Positions 18,079-27,127 are shown, numbered from the stretch's first letter. The stretch: 40,077 nucleotides of DNA from JBBQUP01 sp038212305 (GCA_038212305.1 JBBQUP010000019.1:1-40077), one strand, 5' to 3'. The notes: generated by a model not told the origin, from the sequence alone. Made by a program: numbers and translations.

Positions 18079-20028
18079 TTATTTTAGATTATTAATTTTT
18101 TCTGTTATAACATCAAGGTCTTCATGATTTTTCTCCCAACTAGCCATTATTAATTCCAGTTGCTTTTGAATTTTTTCATACTCATGAAAAATCTCAGCAT
18201 CCTGATTATCGCCTAAACTCATTTTTGTATTAATATCCTCAAGTTTACTCTCAAGCAAGGCAATTTCCTGCTCGTTTTCAGCAATACTTTTTTGAGCCTT
18301 TTTTAAAGTTTTATTTAGTTCTTTTCGTTCTTCGAAAGCACTTTTTGATGAACTATTCGCAACATCTTCGGAATTTAGACCTAAATCTTTAGTCGCTCGC
18401 TTACTAAATTCCATTAATGACTCAACTTTTCGAGCTTTCAAAAACTCAAAAATATTAACTAAATGTTCTTTAATTGTTTTTTGTCTAATTTCAAGTATTC
18501 GGGTACTCAATCCATTTAAAAATTCACGATCATGACTCACTATTAAAACAGTTCCTTCGTATTTAATTAATGCTTGCTTTAGCAGTTCTTTCGATCGAAT
18601 GTCTAAATGATTAGTAGGCTCATCCATTATAAGGAAATTGACTGGTTTTAGCAATAGCTGAACCATTGCCAAACGAGTTCGTTCTCCACCTGATAACACA
18701 CTCACTTTTTTATCAACATCCTCACCACTAAACATAAAAGCACCCAGTAAATCGCGAATTTTAGTGCGTATTTCTCCAACGGCTTCTTTGTCAATTGTTT
18801 CAAAAACAGTTAGCTGTTCATTTAATTTTTCGGCTTGATTTTGAGCAAAATATCCAATTTGCACTTGATGCCCCAATTTTATATCACCCTGATAATCAAC
18901 TTCATTCAAAATCATTCGAGCGAGTGTTGTTTTACCCTCTCCGTTTCTGCCAACTAATGCAATTTTCTCACCTCTTACTATCTGGAAATCTATATTTTTT
19001 ATCACTTCTAAATCACCAAACGATTTAGAAATATTTTTACCTTCAACAGTTATGTTTCCAGAATGAGGTGCTGGTGGAAATTTTATATTTAATCGACTAT
19101 TATCGAATTCATCGACTTCGATACGATCAATTTTATCGAGCTGTTTTATGCGCGATTGAACCTGAACCGCTTTAGTTGCTTTTGATCTAAATCGATCGAT
19201 AAACTTTTCGGTATCGTCAATAAATTTTTGCTGATTATTGTAAGCATTTAATTGTTGTTGATGCCTTTCTAACCTTAACTCAACAAACTCATTGTAAGAC
19301 GCTTTATAATCATAGATTTTGCCTAAAGATATCTCGATGGTTCGCGTTGTAATCTGATTCAAGAATGTTTTATCATGCGAAATAAGCAATACAGCTCCTC
19401 TATATCCTTTTAAAAAATCTTCAAGCCATTGTATTGATTCAATATCTAAATGATTTGTAGGTTCATCCAGCAAAAAAACATCTGGATCTTTCAATAAAAT
19501 TTTAGCTAACTCAATTCGCATACGCCAACCACCGCTAAATTCGCTTGTAGGTCTATCGAAGTCGCTATTCTCAAAGCCTAACCCTTTTAATGTTTGTTCG
19601 GCCTTTCCTCTATAATTTCCACCTCCTAGTAAGTGGTATCGATCCGTTTTGTCCGTTAATTCATGAATGGCATCGGAATAGGCATCGGAATGATAATCTT
19701 GGCAATCTGAAATATACTGATTTAAATATTTTAATCGTTTTTCTATCCCTTTTAATTCATCAAATGCCAATTCAACTTCTTCAATTAACGAATTTTTATC
19801 AAGTACACTTATGTGCTGAGGTAAATATCCAATAGTTAAACCATTAGGTTTTGAAACACTGCCATTAGTTGGTAGTTGATTGCCTGACAATATCTTAAGC
19901 AGAGTTGATTTCCCAGCTCCATTCTTCCCTATGAGTCCTATTCGATCTTTGGGATTGATTAAAAAAGAGATTTCATCAAATAAAGCAAAACCACCAAAAT
20001 AGACAGATAACTGATTAACTGATATCAT
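18079..20028 (-). CDS. ABC-F family ATPase
   Basis: A 649-residue soluble protein with two ABC domains and no membrane segments. Domain 1 has Walker A GKNGAGKST and signature SGGWRMRIELA; domain 2 has Walker A GRNGEGKTT and signature LSGGERTRLAM; both have LLDEPTNHLD-type Walker B (the second reads LIMDEPTNHLD). The linker between them (about 240-320) is rich in charged residues. The C-terminal 100 residues form a coiled coil as in Uup. Such proteins act on the ribosome in translation or, in some lineages, ribosome protection against antibiotics. This one lies with a ribosomal RNA methyltransferase, which favours a housekeeping translation role. The exact subfamily was not decided. Confidence 0.93.
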   Translation of the reverse strand: MISVNQLSVYFGGFALFDEISFLINPKDRIGLIGKNGAGKSTLLKILSGNQLPTNGSVSKPNGLTIGYLPQHISVLDKNSLIEEVELAFDELKGIEKRLKYLNQYISDCQDYHSDAYSDAIHELTDKTDRYHLLGGGNYRGKAEQTLKGLGFENSDFDRPTSEFSGGWRMRIELAKILLKDPDVFLLDEPTNHLDIESIQWLEDFLKGYRGAVLLISHDKTFLNQITTRTIEISLGKIYDYKASYNEFVELRLERHQQQLNAYNNQQKFIDDTEKFIDRFRSKATKAVQVQSRIKQLDKIDRIEVDEFDNSRLNIKFPPAPHSGNITVEGKNISKSFGDLEVIKNIDFQIVRGEKIALVGRNGEGKTTLARMILNEVDYQGDIKLGHQVQIGYFAQNQAEKLNEQLTVFETIDKEAVGEIRTKIRDLLGAFMFSGEDVDKKVSVLSGGERTRLAMVQLLLKPVNFLIMDEPTNHLDIRSKELLKQALIKYEGTVLIVSHDREFLNGLSTRILEIRQKTIKEHLVNIFEFLKARKVESLMEFSKRATKDLGLNSEDVANSSSKSAFEERKELNKTLKKAQKSIAENEQEIALLESKLEDINTKMSLGDNQDAEIFHEYEKIQKQLELIMASWEKNHEDLDVITEKINNLK

Positions 20029-20162
20029 TTATGAATTAGAATTAGCTGAAACAAAACTTAAAGGTGTAGATATTTAGATATCTCAACAGCAATACTCAAG
20101 ATATTAATAATCATACAATTTTCATCCTGTATAAATTCAGATTAAATGAGCTTAACCGATTA

Positions 20163-22463
20163 TCAATTAACGATTAATCGATCAACACTATAATCTCTAT
20201 TGAAACGAATAATAAAAAGACCTTGATTTACTTTACCCGTAAATGGAGTATATGAATTGAATTTAAAATTACTTTGAATAAGATGACCATCATATGAATT
20301 TGAAAATGAGTTCTGATATTTAGTTCTCAAAGCTAACCCAATAAAATGTATTCCAATATCATATCCATAAATCCCATATCTACTATAATTGGATCCATTC
20401 ACAGGCCTTTGAAAATAAGGCGAAAAGGCAAATGGTTCAGTTTTATACAATTCTCTGTAATTAGTTAAGAATAATTGTGTTGTTTGATCCTGATAATCCA
20501 CTCCGTATGTTGAAAAAATATGTCCATTTAATTTATGAATAGCTTCAGGATCGATACTGGAATATTTCAACCAGACTGGAGGTCCCCAAAGTGTAAGATT
20601 ACCAAATCCCTTATCTGAAATTGCTTGTAATACGATTATCACCTGGTTAACAAACACTTCGTCTTTCGATGCTAAAACAAAAACCGTTGGAGTCTCTTTA
20701 TTCACATAAGGTTCCATACGAGCAAGTGCTCCTTTTGAAAAAACAAATTCAGACATTTGATCTGGCGGGATATTTCGTTTCAACTGATTTATAAATTGCT
20801 GTTCGTTCTCAATATTATTGACTGATTTAATTAAAACAACTTTTTTCCCATTAATTGAATCGGCAATACTTTTAGCCATTATGTCATACAACAAACTATC
20901 GTTTGAAGTAATTTGGTAGATATTAGGGTTATTATTTAAATCAGTCCAGGTTGAATGAAATGGTAATACTTGAATGGATTTATTTTGCTTAATAATTGGA
21001 GCCAGCTGTTTTTGATGATTTGGATATACAGGCCCTACAATTAAATCAGATTTGCCATTTTGAAGCTTATTTGATAGGCTATTTAAGTTCGAATTATCAT
21101 TACCCGTATCGAGCACTTGAAGGTTAACATTTACTCCCATTTTTTGATAGTACTCCACTGCCATTAAAAAACCCTCATAAAACTCTAACACCAATCGAGT
21201 TCTATTGCTAATAGCTGTTCCATCTAAAGTTAATTCTTCTGTTGAATCTATTTGATTAACAGGCGTACTCAACGATGGATCACCGATGACATTAAAAGGC
21301 ATTATTAATGAAGTAGATAAGGAGTAATTACCAGCAGAAAAATCAATATTTGATTCTGGTTTATTGACTAAAATTGGAGAAAGAGTGGATTTGAAAACTT
21401 TTAAACTATCAACATCCGTTTTTAGCTTATCGTACTTCACTAACCAATTAGTAGTTGGAACTTTAATGCGATCACCTTTGCGTAATCTTGTTACTTTTTC
21501 ATCTCCATTTATTCCAATTAGTACATCAGGAGTAATATTATATTGACGAGCTATTCCAAAAAGAGTTTCTTTTCTCGAAACTTTATGATCCTTAAAATCA
21601 ATATTTTCGAAATGATTTTTATAATCTTGAGGAATTCGAATATATAATCCTTCGGGTAAAGCATTACTATTTAACCCAGGATTTGAGGCAATAATATCAT
21701 TTTGAGAAACATCGTATTGCTTTGCTAAATAAAATAGTGTTTCACCTTTTAATACTAAGTGATAGTAGATATACTTTTTACTCAACGCTTTTGATTGAGT
21801 AATATCTGATAATTTATCAGTTTCAGTTTTTTGGATCAAAATTTTCGCACCCAAAGGGAATTCCCCTGTTTTAAGTGTTGGATTAAGTTGATAAAGTTCA
21901 TCTAAACTTATTTCGGCCTTTTTTGCCACATTATACGGAGTATCGCCTCTTTCTATGACATAATACCCATCTAAAGTCCTATCGTTCTCTTCATTTAGAG
22001 GGATTTTTATAAACTGATTCTCATTCAATCCATTTTGAATTTCCGGATTTAACGAATACAATTTCTCTAATGAGATTTTATTCTTTTGAGCTATTGAATA
22101 AGCTGTATCACCTTTTTTTACTTGATAGTAATTAGTTGCGCTAGTATCAGTAGGTATTGTATTTTTATAAGGGATTTTTATCAATTGACCTTCAGAAACC
22201 GAGGTTGTAAAGTTTTGATTACAGCTTTGAATTTCTTCAATTGTAGTATCAAATTTTTGAGCAATGCGATAAAGCCCCTCTCCTTTTAAAACTTGATAAA
22301 CAAAGAATTTCTTCCCATTAATAACAATTAGTTGAGTATCATTGATATTATTTTGAGCTTGAATTTCACTTGAAACGATTGATATTCCAAGGCACATCCA
22401 AAGTGCAAACATGACATTTTTTAGCATAAAATTGTAATTAGCATTTGAAACCTTCGTAATCAT
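20163..22463 (-). CDS. Five-LysM protein with periplasmic-binding-protein domain
   Basis: A 766-residue exported protein. The signal peptide is best read from the second ATG (residue 13, base 22427: MLKNVMFALWM to IQAQ); the upstream ATG at 22463 only adds 12 residues. Five LysM domains follow at about residues 54-98, 111-155, 167-210, 231-277 and 291-336, each with the GDTxYxIAKK/GETLF and NP pattern. After a spacer, about 425-766 is a type-1 periplasmic-binding fold of the branched-chain amino-acid-binding kind (LVLEFYEGFLMAVEYY, DLIVGPVYPNHQKQL, GIYGYDIGIHFI). The LysM part should anchor it to peptidoglycan; the ligand is unknown and no permease is nearby, so a sensor or scaffold role is as likely as transport. 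Confidence 0.9.
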   Translation of the reverse strand: MITKVSNANYNFMLKNVMFALWMCLGISIVSSEIQAQNNINDTQLIVINGKKFFVYQVLKGEGLYRIAQKFDTTIEEIQSCNQNFTTSVSEGQLIKIPYKNTIPTDTSATNYYQVKKGDTAYSIAQKNKISLEKLYSLNPEIQNGLNENQFIKIPLNEENDRTLDGYYVIERGDTPYNVAKKAEISLDELYQLNPTLKTGEFPLGAKILIQKTETDKLSDITQSKALSKKYIYYHLVLKGETLFYLAKQYDVSQNDIIASNPGLNSNALPEGLYIRIPQDYKNHFENIDFKDHKVSRKETLFGIARQYNITPDVLIGINGDEKVTRLRKGDRIKVPTTNWLVKYDKLKTDVDSLKVFKSTLSPILVNKPESNIDFSAGNYSLSTSLIMPFNVIGDPSLSTPVNQIDSTEELTLDGTAISNRTRLVLEFYEGFLMAVEYYQKMGVNVNLQVLDTGNDNSNLNSLSNKLQNGKSDLIVGPVYPNHQKQLAPIIKQNKSIQVLPFHSTWTDLNNNPNIYQITSNDSLLYDIMAKSIADSINGKKVVLIKSVNNIENEQQFINQLKRNIPPDQMSEFVFSKGALARMEPYVNKETPTVFVLASKDEVFVNQVIIVLQAISDKGFGNLTLWGPPVWLKYSSIDPEAIHKLNGHIFSTYGVDYQDQTTQLFLTNYRELYKTEPFAFSPYFQRPVNGSNYSRYGIYGYDIGIHFIGLALRTKYQNSFSNSYDGHLIQSNFKFNSYTPFTGKVNQGLFIIRFNRDYSVDRLIVN

Positions 22464-22481
22464 TCAATTATTTGTGTGAAA

Positions 22482-22513
22482 CAAAAGTATAAAAACGAGA
22501 TGGTTGAAACAAA
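22482..22513 (-). promoter_or_regulatory. Promoter of the LysM-PBP gene
   Basis: On the minus strand, TTTG (22513-22510) and TACTTTTG (22489-22482) are 20 bases apart, matching the Bacteroidota -33/-7 consensus. Transcription would start near 22475, between dnaA and this gene. Confidence 0.75.
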
Positions 22514-22552
22514 AATCAAGCCGTATAAAGGAAAATCTATTTACTAAATAGC

Positions 22553-22585
22553 AAAAAAGCCCCGATCAGTATTCGACCAGGGCTT
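22553..22585 (-). terminator. dnaA rho-independent terminator
   Basis: On the minus strand, 22585-22575 pairs with 22567-22557 over 11 base pairs when two G-U wobbles are allowed, with a seven-base loop and a following T6. On the plus strand the same bases would have mismatches and no T tract, so it is specific for dnaA. Confidence 0.85.
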
Positions 22586-22605
22586 GATATTAATCGGTTT
22601 TTGAA

Positions 22606-24036
22606 TTAAAAATTAATTTGAGTTTCAATTTCTCGTAATTGATTTTTAAACTCTTTATCTGTTTCAATTAAATTATTAATTGTTTTGCAAGCATGTAGTA
22701 CTGTCGCATGATCTTTATTCCCAATTTTAGATCCAATAGTCGACAAGCTACTATTTGTCATACTTTTACTAAAGTACATAGCTATTTGTCGAGCTTGCAC
22801 AATTTCTCGTTTTCGAGTTTTATTAAGCAAAGCTTCAACTTCAAGTCCAAAATAATCACATACAATTCGCTGAATATAATCAACGGAGATTTCTTTTTGT
22901 GATTTACGAACTAATTTATCAACCACTTGTCTGGCTGAATCGTAATTAATCTCTTTGCGATTAAGCGTTGCTTGAGCCAATAACGAAACCATGGCACCTT
23001 CGAGTTCTCGCACATTATTAACAACATTAGTCGCTATGTAATTAATAACATCATCTGGCAAAGTGAGTCCATCTTTATATATTTTATGCTTTAAAATCAA
23101 AACACGCGTTTCAAAATCGGGCATTTGTAAATCGGTAGACAATCCCCATTTAAATCTCGATAATAATCGATCTTCCATTCCAAGCAATTCAACGGGAGCT
23201 TTATCTGATGTTAGAATTAATTGCTTACCCGATTGATGTAAATGATTAAATAAATGGAAAAATACGTTCTGAGTCCCCGGTTTACCAGCAAATTCTTGCA
23301 CATCATCAAGGATTAAAACATCAATCATTTGATAAAAATGAATGAAATCATTAGGTGAACCACAACGAATAGCTTCAGTGTATTGGGTTTGAAATTTATT
23401 AGCATTAACATATAAAACGGTTTTTTCCGGCATGTTCTTTTTCACTTCAATACCAATAGACTGAACTAAATGTGTTTTACCTAATCCCGAATTTCCATAG
23501 ATAAAAAGAGGATTAAAAGCAGTACCACCTGGTTTTTTTGCAACAGCAGCACTAGCTGATCTAGCTAATCGATTACAATCTCCTTCAATAAAGTTATCTA
23601 AGGTATAATCGGGATTAAGCTGTGGATCAACATTTAATTTTTTTATTCCTGGGATGATAAACGGATTCCTAATATCCGGTTTCGACTGATTAATTGGCAT
23701 CTGCACAGGTCGATTACGCAAATCGGTGCGATTACTCGTAGGAAAGTTAACTGTAGTAGGTTGATTGCCCGAAATGGGGTTTTTATCCATAACCACACTA
23801 TACTCTAATTTAGCAGACTTACCTATTTCGCGTTTTAAAGTTCGACTTAGGATATCAATGTATTGTTCTTCGATATGCTCATAGAAAAATAAGCTTGGCA
23901 CTTGAATGGTTAATACATCGTTTAATAACTTAACAGGAACAATAGGCTCAAACCATGTTTTAAAACTTACGGGTGTTATATTGTCTTTGATTACAGACAG
24001 GCAATCTTGCCAAACATTGTCATGGTCGGATTTCAT
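22606..24036 (-). CDS. dnaA: Chromosomal replication initiator DnaA
   Basis: A 476-residue AAA+ initiator that binds DnaA boxes and melts the origin. Domain I (about 1-85) interacts with helicase; a variable linker follows (about 85-140); the AAA+ domain III has Walker A GNSGLGKTHL (181-190), Walker B VLILDDVQEF and sensor regions; domain IV ends in the DNA-binding signature DHATVLHACKTI. All hallmarks are intact. Neighbours are unusual for textbook dnaA: MlaD upstream and a LysM protein downstream, with no dnaN or recF. A 305-base gap upstream contains a terminator pointing the other way but no cluster of DnaA boxes that I can see. Confidence 0.97.
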   Translation of the reverse strand: MKSDHDNVWQDCLSVIKDNITPVSFKTWFEPIVPVKLLNDVLTIQVPSLFFYEHIEEQYIDILSRTLKREIGKSAKLEYSVVMDKNPISGNQPTTVNFPTSNRTDLRNRPVQMPINQSKPDIRNPFIIPGIKKLNVDPQLNPDYTLDNFIEGDCNRLARSASAAVAKKPGGTAFNPLFIYGNSGLGKTHLVQSIGIEVKKNMPEKTVLYVNANKFQTQYTEAIRCGSPNDFIHFYQMIDVLILDDVQEFAGKPGTQNVFFHLFNHLHQSGKQLILTSDKAPVELLGMEDRLLSRFKWGLSTDLQMPDFETRVLILKHKIYKDGLTLPDDVINYIATNVVNNVRELEGAMVSLLAQATLNRKEINYDSARQVVDKLVRKSQKEISVDYIQRIVCDYFGLEVEALLNKTRKREIVQARQIAMYFSKSMTNSSLSTIGSKIGNKDHATVLHACKTINNLIETDKEFKNQLREIETQINF

Positions 24037-24341
24037 TTCAATTTCTTTCTTTATGTTAGATTAATTGGTTTCGGTAAAACAAAAATTGCGAAAAAAAAAT
24101 TGAAAAAAAAATTAAAAATGTATTGCTTTATCACAATTTTCATTTGGCTTTAGTTATCAGGGAACTAAAAATAAACCACGTTAACATCCTTAAAATCAAA
24201 ACAATAATCAACCAATACAACTTTCGATAACCGTGCTAACCCCATTGAAAACTAATGGGTTGGCATTTTTTTTTACAAGCGTTAATATTTATATTCATTA
24301 TAGATAACACCCCAAGTGTGATTAACATAATTTATTGTCAC
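24037..24341. other. dnaA upstream gap
   Basis: A 305-base AT-rich stretch between mlaD and dnaA, including runs of A9 and A8 close to the dnaA start. The only clear structure is the plus-strand terminator at 24235-24274. No TTATCCACA-like DnaA box cluster and no consensus TAnnTTTG box for dnaA were found. Confidence 0.6.
24235..24274 (+). terminator. Plus-strand terminator without an upstream plus-strand gene
   Basis: GCTAACCCCATT (24235-24246) pairs with AATGGGTTGGC (24254-24264) with one bulged C and one G-U pair around GAAAACT, followed by A and T9. The T tract exists only on the plus strand. The nearest gene in that direction of transcription would lie left of it, yet dnaA there is on the minus strand. 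Confidence 0.7.
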
Positions 24342-25586
24342 TTATTTGGTAGTATCAATCACTTTTTCGAGTCGAATAGGCTCTCCGTTTTTCAGTGCTA
24401 CAATCTTCGCATTTGGCCATTTCTCTTTAACATCGGCCAATAAAGGAGCTAATACTTCGTAATTCTGAGTATGAGCAATAGTATAAATGTATTCTTTCCC
24501 ATCAAAATCTTCGTTAATCTTGTATCCACTTTGCAATCCTTCGGAATTTAATTGTAGCGATTGTTTTGTACGATCAAGCTCAATATAAAAATCCACTTTT
24601 TGATTTGAGGTTTCATAATTTGATTTCGATGATCGGCCAAGATCAATTGCTGAAAAGTGAACGTATCTCTTTGGATTTGCCTGTATATCAGCTAATAGTT
24701 GATCGGTATTTTTAGTAATGCCCATTATTTGATTGTATAGCTCATCGCTGCTAATGATTTTACCAGCAGTTCCTTTACCATCTTTAATATTCTCAAGAAG
24801 TAAATTAACGCTTGAAAGCGATTGGTTCAAACTAGTTATTGTTTGCGCCACATTTGCCTCTTTCATTTCGCTCGAAAAGGCATGTAAATTATTAATCATC
24901 GATGCTATTTTCTCTCTATTGTCCTCAAGGGTTTTTGTTAAGCTATCTATTCGAACCAATCCATTTCTAATCGATCCTCCCTCTTTCATTTCAGCATTTA
25001 AGGCAACTGAAATTTCTGCCATATTAGCCATCGATATGCTTAAATCGCGCAATGATGATTTTACATACATACGAGTTTTATCATCCAAAAAAGCAGATGC
25101 TTGAGTTAATGCTGAATCTAATTTCACAATTAATTTTTCAGTTTTATCTTTTAATGGTAAAACCTGCATACTCATTTGATCTACAAAGTCTCCGATTACA
25201 GAAGCACCTAATGTATCGCCCGGAGCAACCAAAACGAAACTTTCACCCGAAATAAATTCAACTCCTTTACCTCCCATCAGATCGGTACTATAAATTTGTG
25301 CTTTAGAATCCTGTGGCAGCGTAATATTCTTTGTTAAAGTAAACTCAACTAAAAACGAATTTTTTCGAGTTGGATGAATATCTATTTTTCGAACCGTTCC
25401 TATTTTAAACCCTTGAAAAAAAATTGGGCTAGCTTCTGTTAATCCATCAACTCTAGAATAAACGGCATAGTATCTGTCGCCAGGCCGAAATATATTCCAC
25501 CCTTTAAGGTAATTCATACCCCAAATTATTAATACAAAAGAGACAAGTACAACTAATCCTATTTTATGTTCACGCGTAATCTTCAT
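24342..25586 (-). CDS. MlaD-family MCE protein with SPOR-like C-terminal module
   Basis: Substrate-binding subunit of an Mla-type phospholipid transport system. One N-terminal membrane helix (about residues 8-24, IGLVVLVSFVLIIWGM) anchors an MCE domain (about 38-115, with VDGLTEASPIFFQGFKIG and DLMGGKGVEFISGE), followed by a long helical region that should form the alpha-helical barrel. Relatives often end near the NPKRYVHFS segment, here about residues 304-312. This protein continues for another 97 residues, of which about 330-404 resemble the SPOR-like tail of the amidase encoded next to it. The mlaE and mlaF partners are not in the window. It is 88 bases downstream of the amidase gene. Confidence 0.9.
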   Translation of the reverse strand: MKITREHKIGLVVLVSFVLIIWGMNYLKGWNIFRPGDRYYAVYSRVDGLTEASPIFFQGFKIGTVRKIDIHPTRKNSFLVEFTLTKNITLPQDSKAQIYSTDLMGGKGVEFISGESFVLVAPGDTLGASVIGDFVDQMSMQVLPLKDKTEKLIVKLDSALTQASAFLDDKTRMYVKSSLRDLSISMANMAEISVALNAEMKEGGSIRNGLVRIDSLTKTLEDNREKIASMINNLHAFSSEMKEANVAQTITSLNQSLSSVNLLLENIKDGKGTAGKIISSDELYNQIMGITKNTDQLLADIQANPKRYVHFSAIDLGRSSKSNYETSNQKVDFYIELDRTKQSLQLNSEGLQSGYKINEDFDGKEYIYTIAHTQNYEVLAPLLADVKEKWPNAKIVALKNGEPIRLEKVIDTTK

Positions 25587-25674
25587 GGTAGGTTTAAAAT
25601 TTTATTGCAATTTAATCATATAACAGAAGGTCCAAAATTTTCTCCTTTATAATAATCATTAAAGAAAGTCAAAA

Positions 25675-26772
25675 TTATTTCTTTTTTCTAGCATCTGAAA
25701 CTGAAATTCGTTGATCATTTTCAAAAGCAACAATAAATGCATCGGGAATGACTTTTTTAACTTTCACAAGAATTTTTTGAATATCATCGAAATCTTCATT
25801 TTTCTCAACAGTATATTTAAACAAATTCGCATCTTGATAAATTTCAATATCTGAAAATTTCTTGTAAACGCCTTTTTTAAGGTCGATTTTTTCGGAACTA
25901 GAAGCAATTTGAATTTTATATATCAACCTAGATGGTTTGGCTACCAGAGGTATTGGTTTCGTATCAGGCTTTACTTCAGGCTTTATATTTGCAAAATCAA
26001 TTGAAGATGTTTCGTAGTTTTGCTTATACTCTTTAAACGCTCGATAAATAGCTGATGCTAAATAACTTTGGCCTTCGTCTGACTCCAGGAAAGCTTCTTC
26101 GTTTTTGTTGGTTAAAAACCCCAATTCAATTAATATACTTGGCATTGCTGTTTGACGAAGCACTAAAAACCCAGCTTGCTTAACTCCCCTACTATTTCTA
26201 CCAATTCTATTTGCAAACTGATTTTCAACTAAGGAGGCCATATTAATGCTCTGATCGAGATATGCATTTTGCATTAACTCAAATAAAATATAAGACTCGG
26301 AACTATTGGGATCGAAGCCTTCATATTTTACGTTGTAATTGTCTTCGAGAATAATTACTGAATTCTCTTTTTTAGCCACCTCTAAATTATCCTGAGAGCG
26401 ATGCAGCCCTAAAACAAACGTCTCGGTGCCTTGTGTAAAAGAGTTTTTAATTGAATTCGCATGGATTGAGATATACAAATCGGCATTGGCTTTGTTTGCA
26501 ATATTTGCTCTGTCATCAAGAGGAATAAAAACATCTGATTTTCTAGTATACACTACATTAACATCGGGTAGATTTTCGCTTATATACTGCCCAACTTTTA
26601 ATGCAACTTTAAGAACAACATCCTTTTCTTTGATTATTGAACCGCAAGCTCCCGGATCTTTGCCCCCATGTCCTGGATCAATAACAACAGTTTGTATTTT
26701 ATAAGGCTGTTGAGCTATAATCAAGTGAAAACTGGCAAAAAGAACAAATGCAATTAAAAGTTTATTTTTCAT
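25675..26772 (-). CDS. N-acetylmuramoyl-L-alanine amidase (AmiC-type) with SPOR-like tail
   Basis: Zinc-dependent peptidoglycan amidase (Amidase_3) that cleaves the bond between MurNAc and the stem peptide. I start it at the ATG at 26772, not the upstream ATG at 26847, because the protein then begins with a signal peptide (MKNKLLIAFVLFASFHLIIAQ) and because a consensus -7 box lies at 26806-26813, inside the longer frame. The catalytic domain has VIDPGHGGKDPGA, the KEKDV glutamate, YISIHANS and ILIELGFLTNKNEE. The C-terminal 80 residues (IYKIQIASSSEKIDL to DAFIVAFENDQRI) are a SPOR-like module, expected to bind denuded glycan and place the enzyme at division sites. Confidence 0.93.
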   Translation of the reverse strand: MKNKLLIAFVLFASFHLIIAQQPYKIQTVVIDPGHGGKDPGACGSIIKEKDVVLKVALKVGQYISENLPDVNVVYTRKSDVFIPLDDRANIANKANADLYISIHANSIKNSFTQGTETFVLGLHRSQDNLEVAKKENSVIILEDNYNVKYEGFDPNSSESYILFELMQNAYLDQSINMASLVENQFANRIGRNSRGVKQAGFLVLRQTAMPSILIELGFLTNKNEEAFLESDEGQSYLASAIYRAFKEYKQNYETSSIDFANIKPEVKPDTKPIPLVAKPSRLIYKIQIASSSEKIDLKKGVYKKFSDIEIYQDANLFKYTVEKNEDFDDIQKILVKVKKVIPDAFIVAFENDQRISVSDARKKK

Positions 26773-26805
26773 GAAATTAAAATAACCATCAAGTATTTTG
26801 GAGGT

Positions 26806-26813
26806 CAAAAATA
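26806..26813 (-). promoter_or_regulatory. -7 promoter box of the amidase gene
   Basis: The minus strand reads TATTTTTG, an exact TAnnTTTG match. Transcription would start near 26799, 27 bases before the chosen ATG at 26772. A CAA (TTG on the minus strand) at 26837-26839 is 23 bases away, slightly long for the -33 element. Confidence 0.6.
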
Positions 26814-26872
26814 AATAATTATTCACCATAATAAAACAATTTGTCATGTCACTTAAAGTTTACTTCACTAAT

Positions 26873-27100
26873 TCACAAATTTTGAACTGCATGATCATTG
26901 TATATCAACTTATCAAACATTCCAATACATTCGTTAATTAGTCCTTGCAAGAAAATTCCAAATACTGCGTTATTCACATTTTGAAAACAGTCATTCACAA
27001 AAGTGAACTCCTTGATTTTCAAAACTACGAAAGTGTTGGTTTTGAAGCCTTCTTGACAAAGACAGCGAAATAGCGTAGTTTTCTTGCTGACAATTAGTTT
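26873..27100 (-). pseudogene. Start-less 75-codon open frame, possible coding remnant
   Basis: Between TGA at 27101-27103 and TGA at 26873-26875 the minus strand is open for 75 codons, with no ATG until codon 61 (a GTG at codon 35). The translation has mixed composition, with several Cys and Phe (for example FVNDCFQNVNNAVFGIF and INECIGMFDKLIYND). The family is not recognised. It may be the decayed end of a mobile or other gene, or chance. It overlaps the inverted repeats of this gap. Confidence 0.3.
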
Positions 27101-27127
27101 TCAAAAGAAAGCAAAATCTTTTGAAAA
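26979..27127. repeat. Cluster of inverted repeats in the amiC-lptD gap
   Basis: TTTTGAAAA (26979-26987) pairs with TTTTCAAAA (27016-27024) and encloses a smaller hairpin TTCAC-AAAA-GTGAA (26994-27007). AAAACTACG (27021-27029) pairs with CGTAGTTTT (27074-27082). TTTTCAAAAG (27098-27107) pairs with CTTTTGAAAA (27118-27127). The rest of the 489-base gap between the two divergent genes shows only their promoters. Confidence 0.6.

Noticed and set aside
24037..24341. Replication origin next to dnaA
   Set aside because: No cluster of DnaA boxes of the TTATCCACA type could be found; the A-rich runs alone are not enough, and there is no dnaN or other origin-linked gene.
26773..26847. Longer amidase start at 26847
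   Set aside because: The extra 25 residues precede a normal signal peptide and cover the likely -7 promoter box at 26806-26813.
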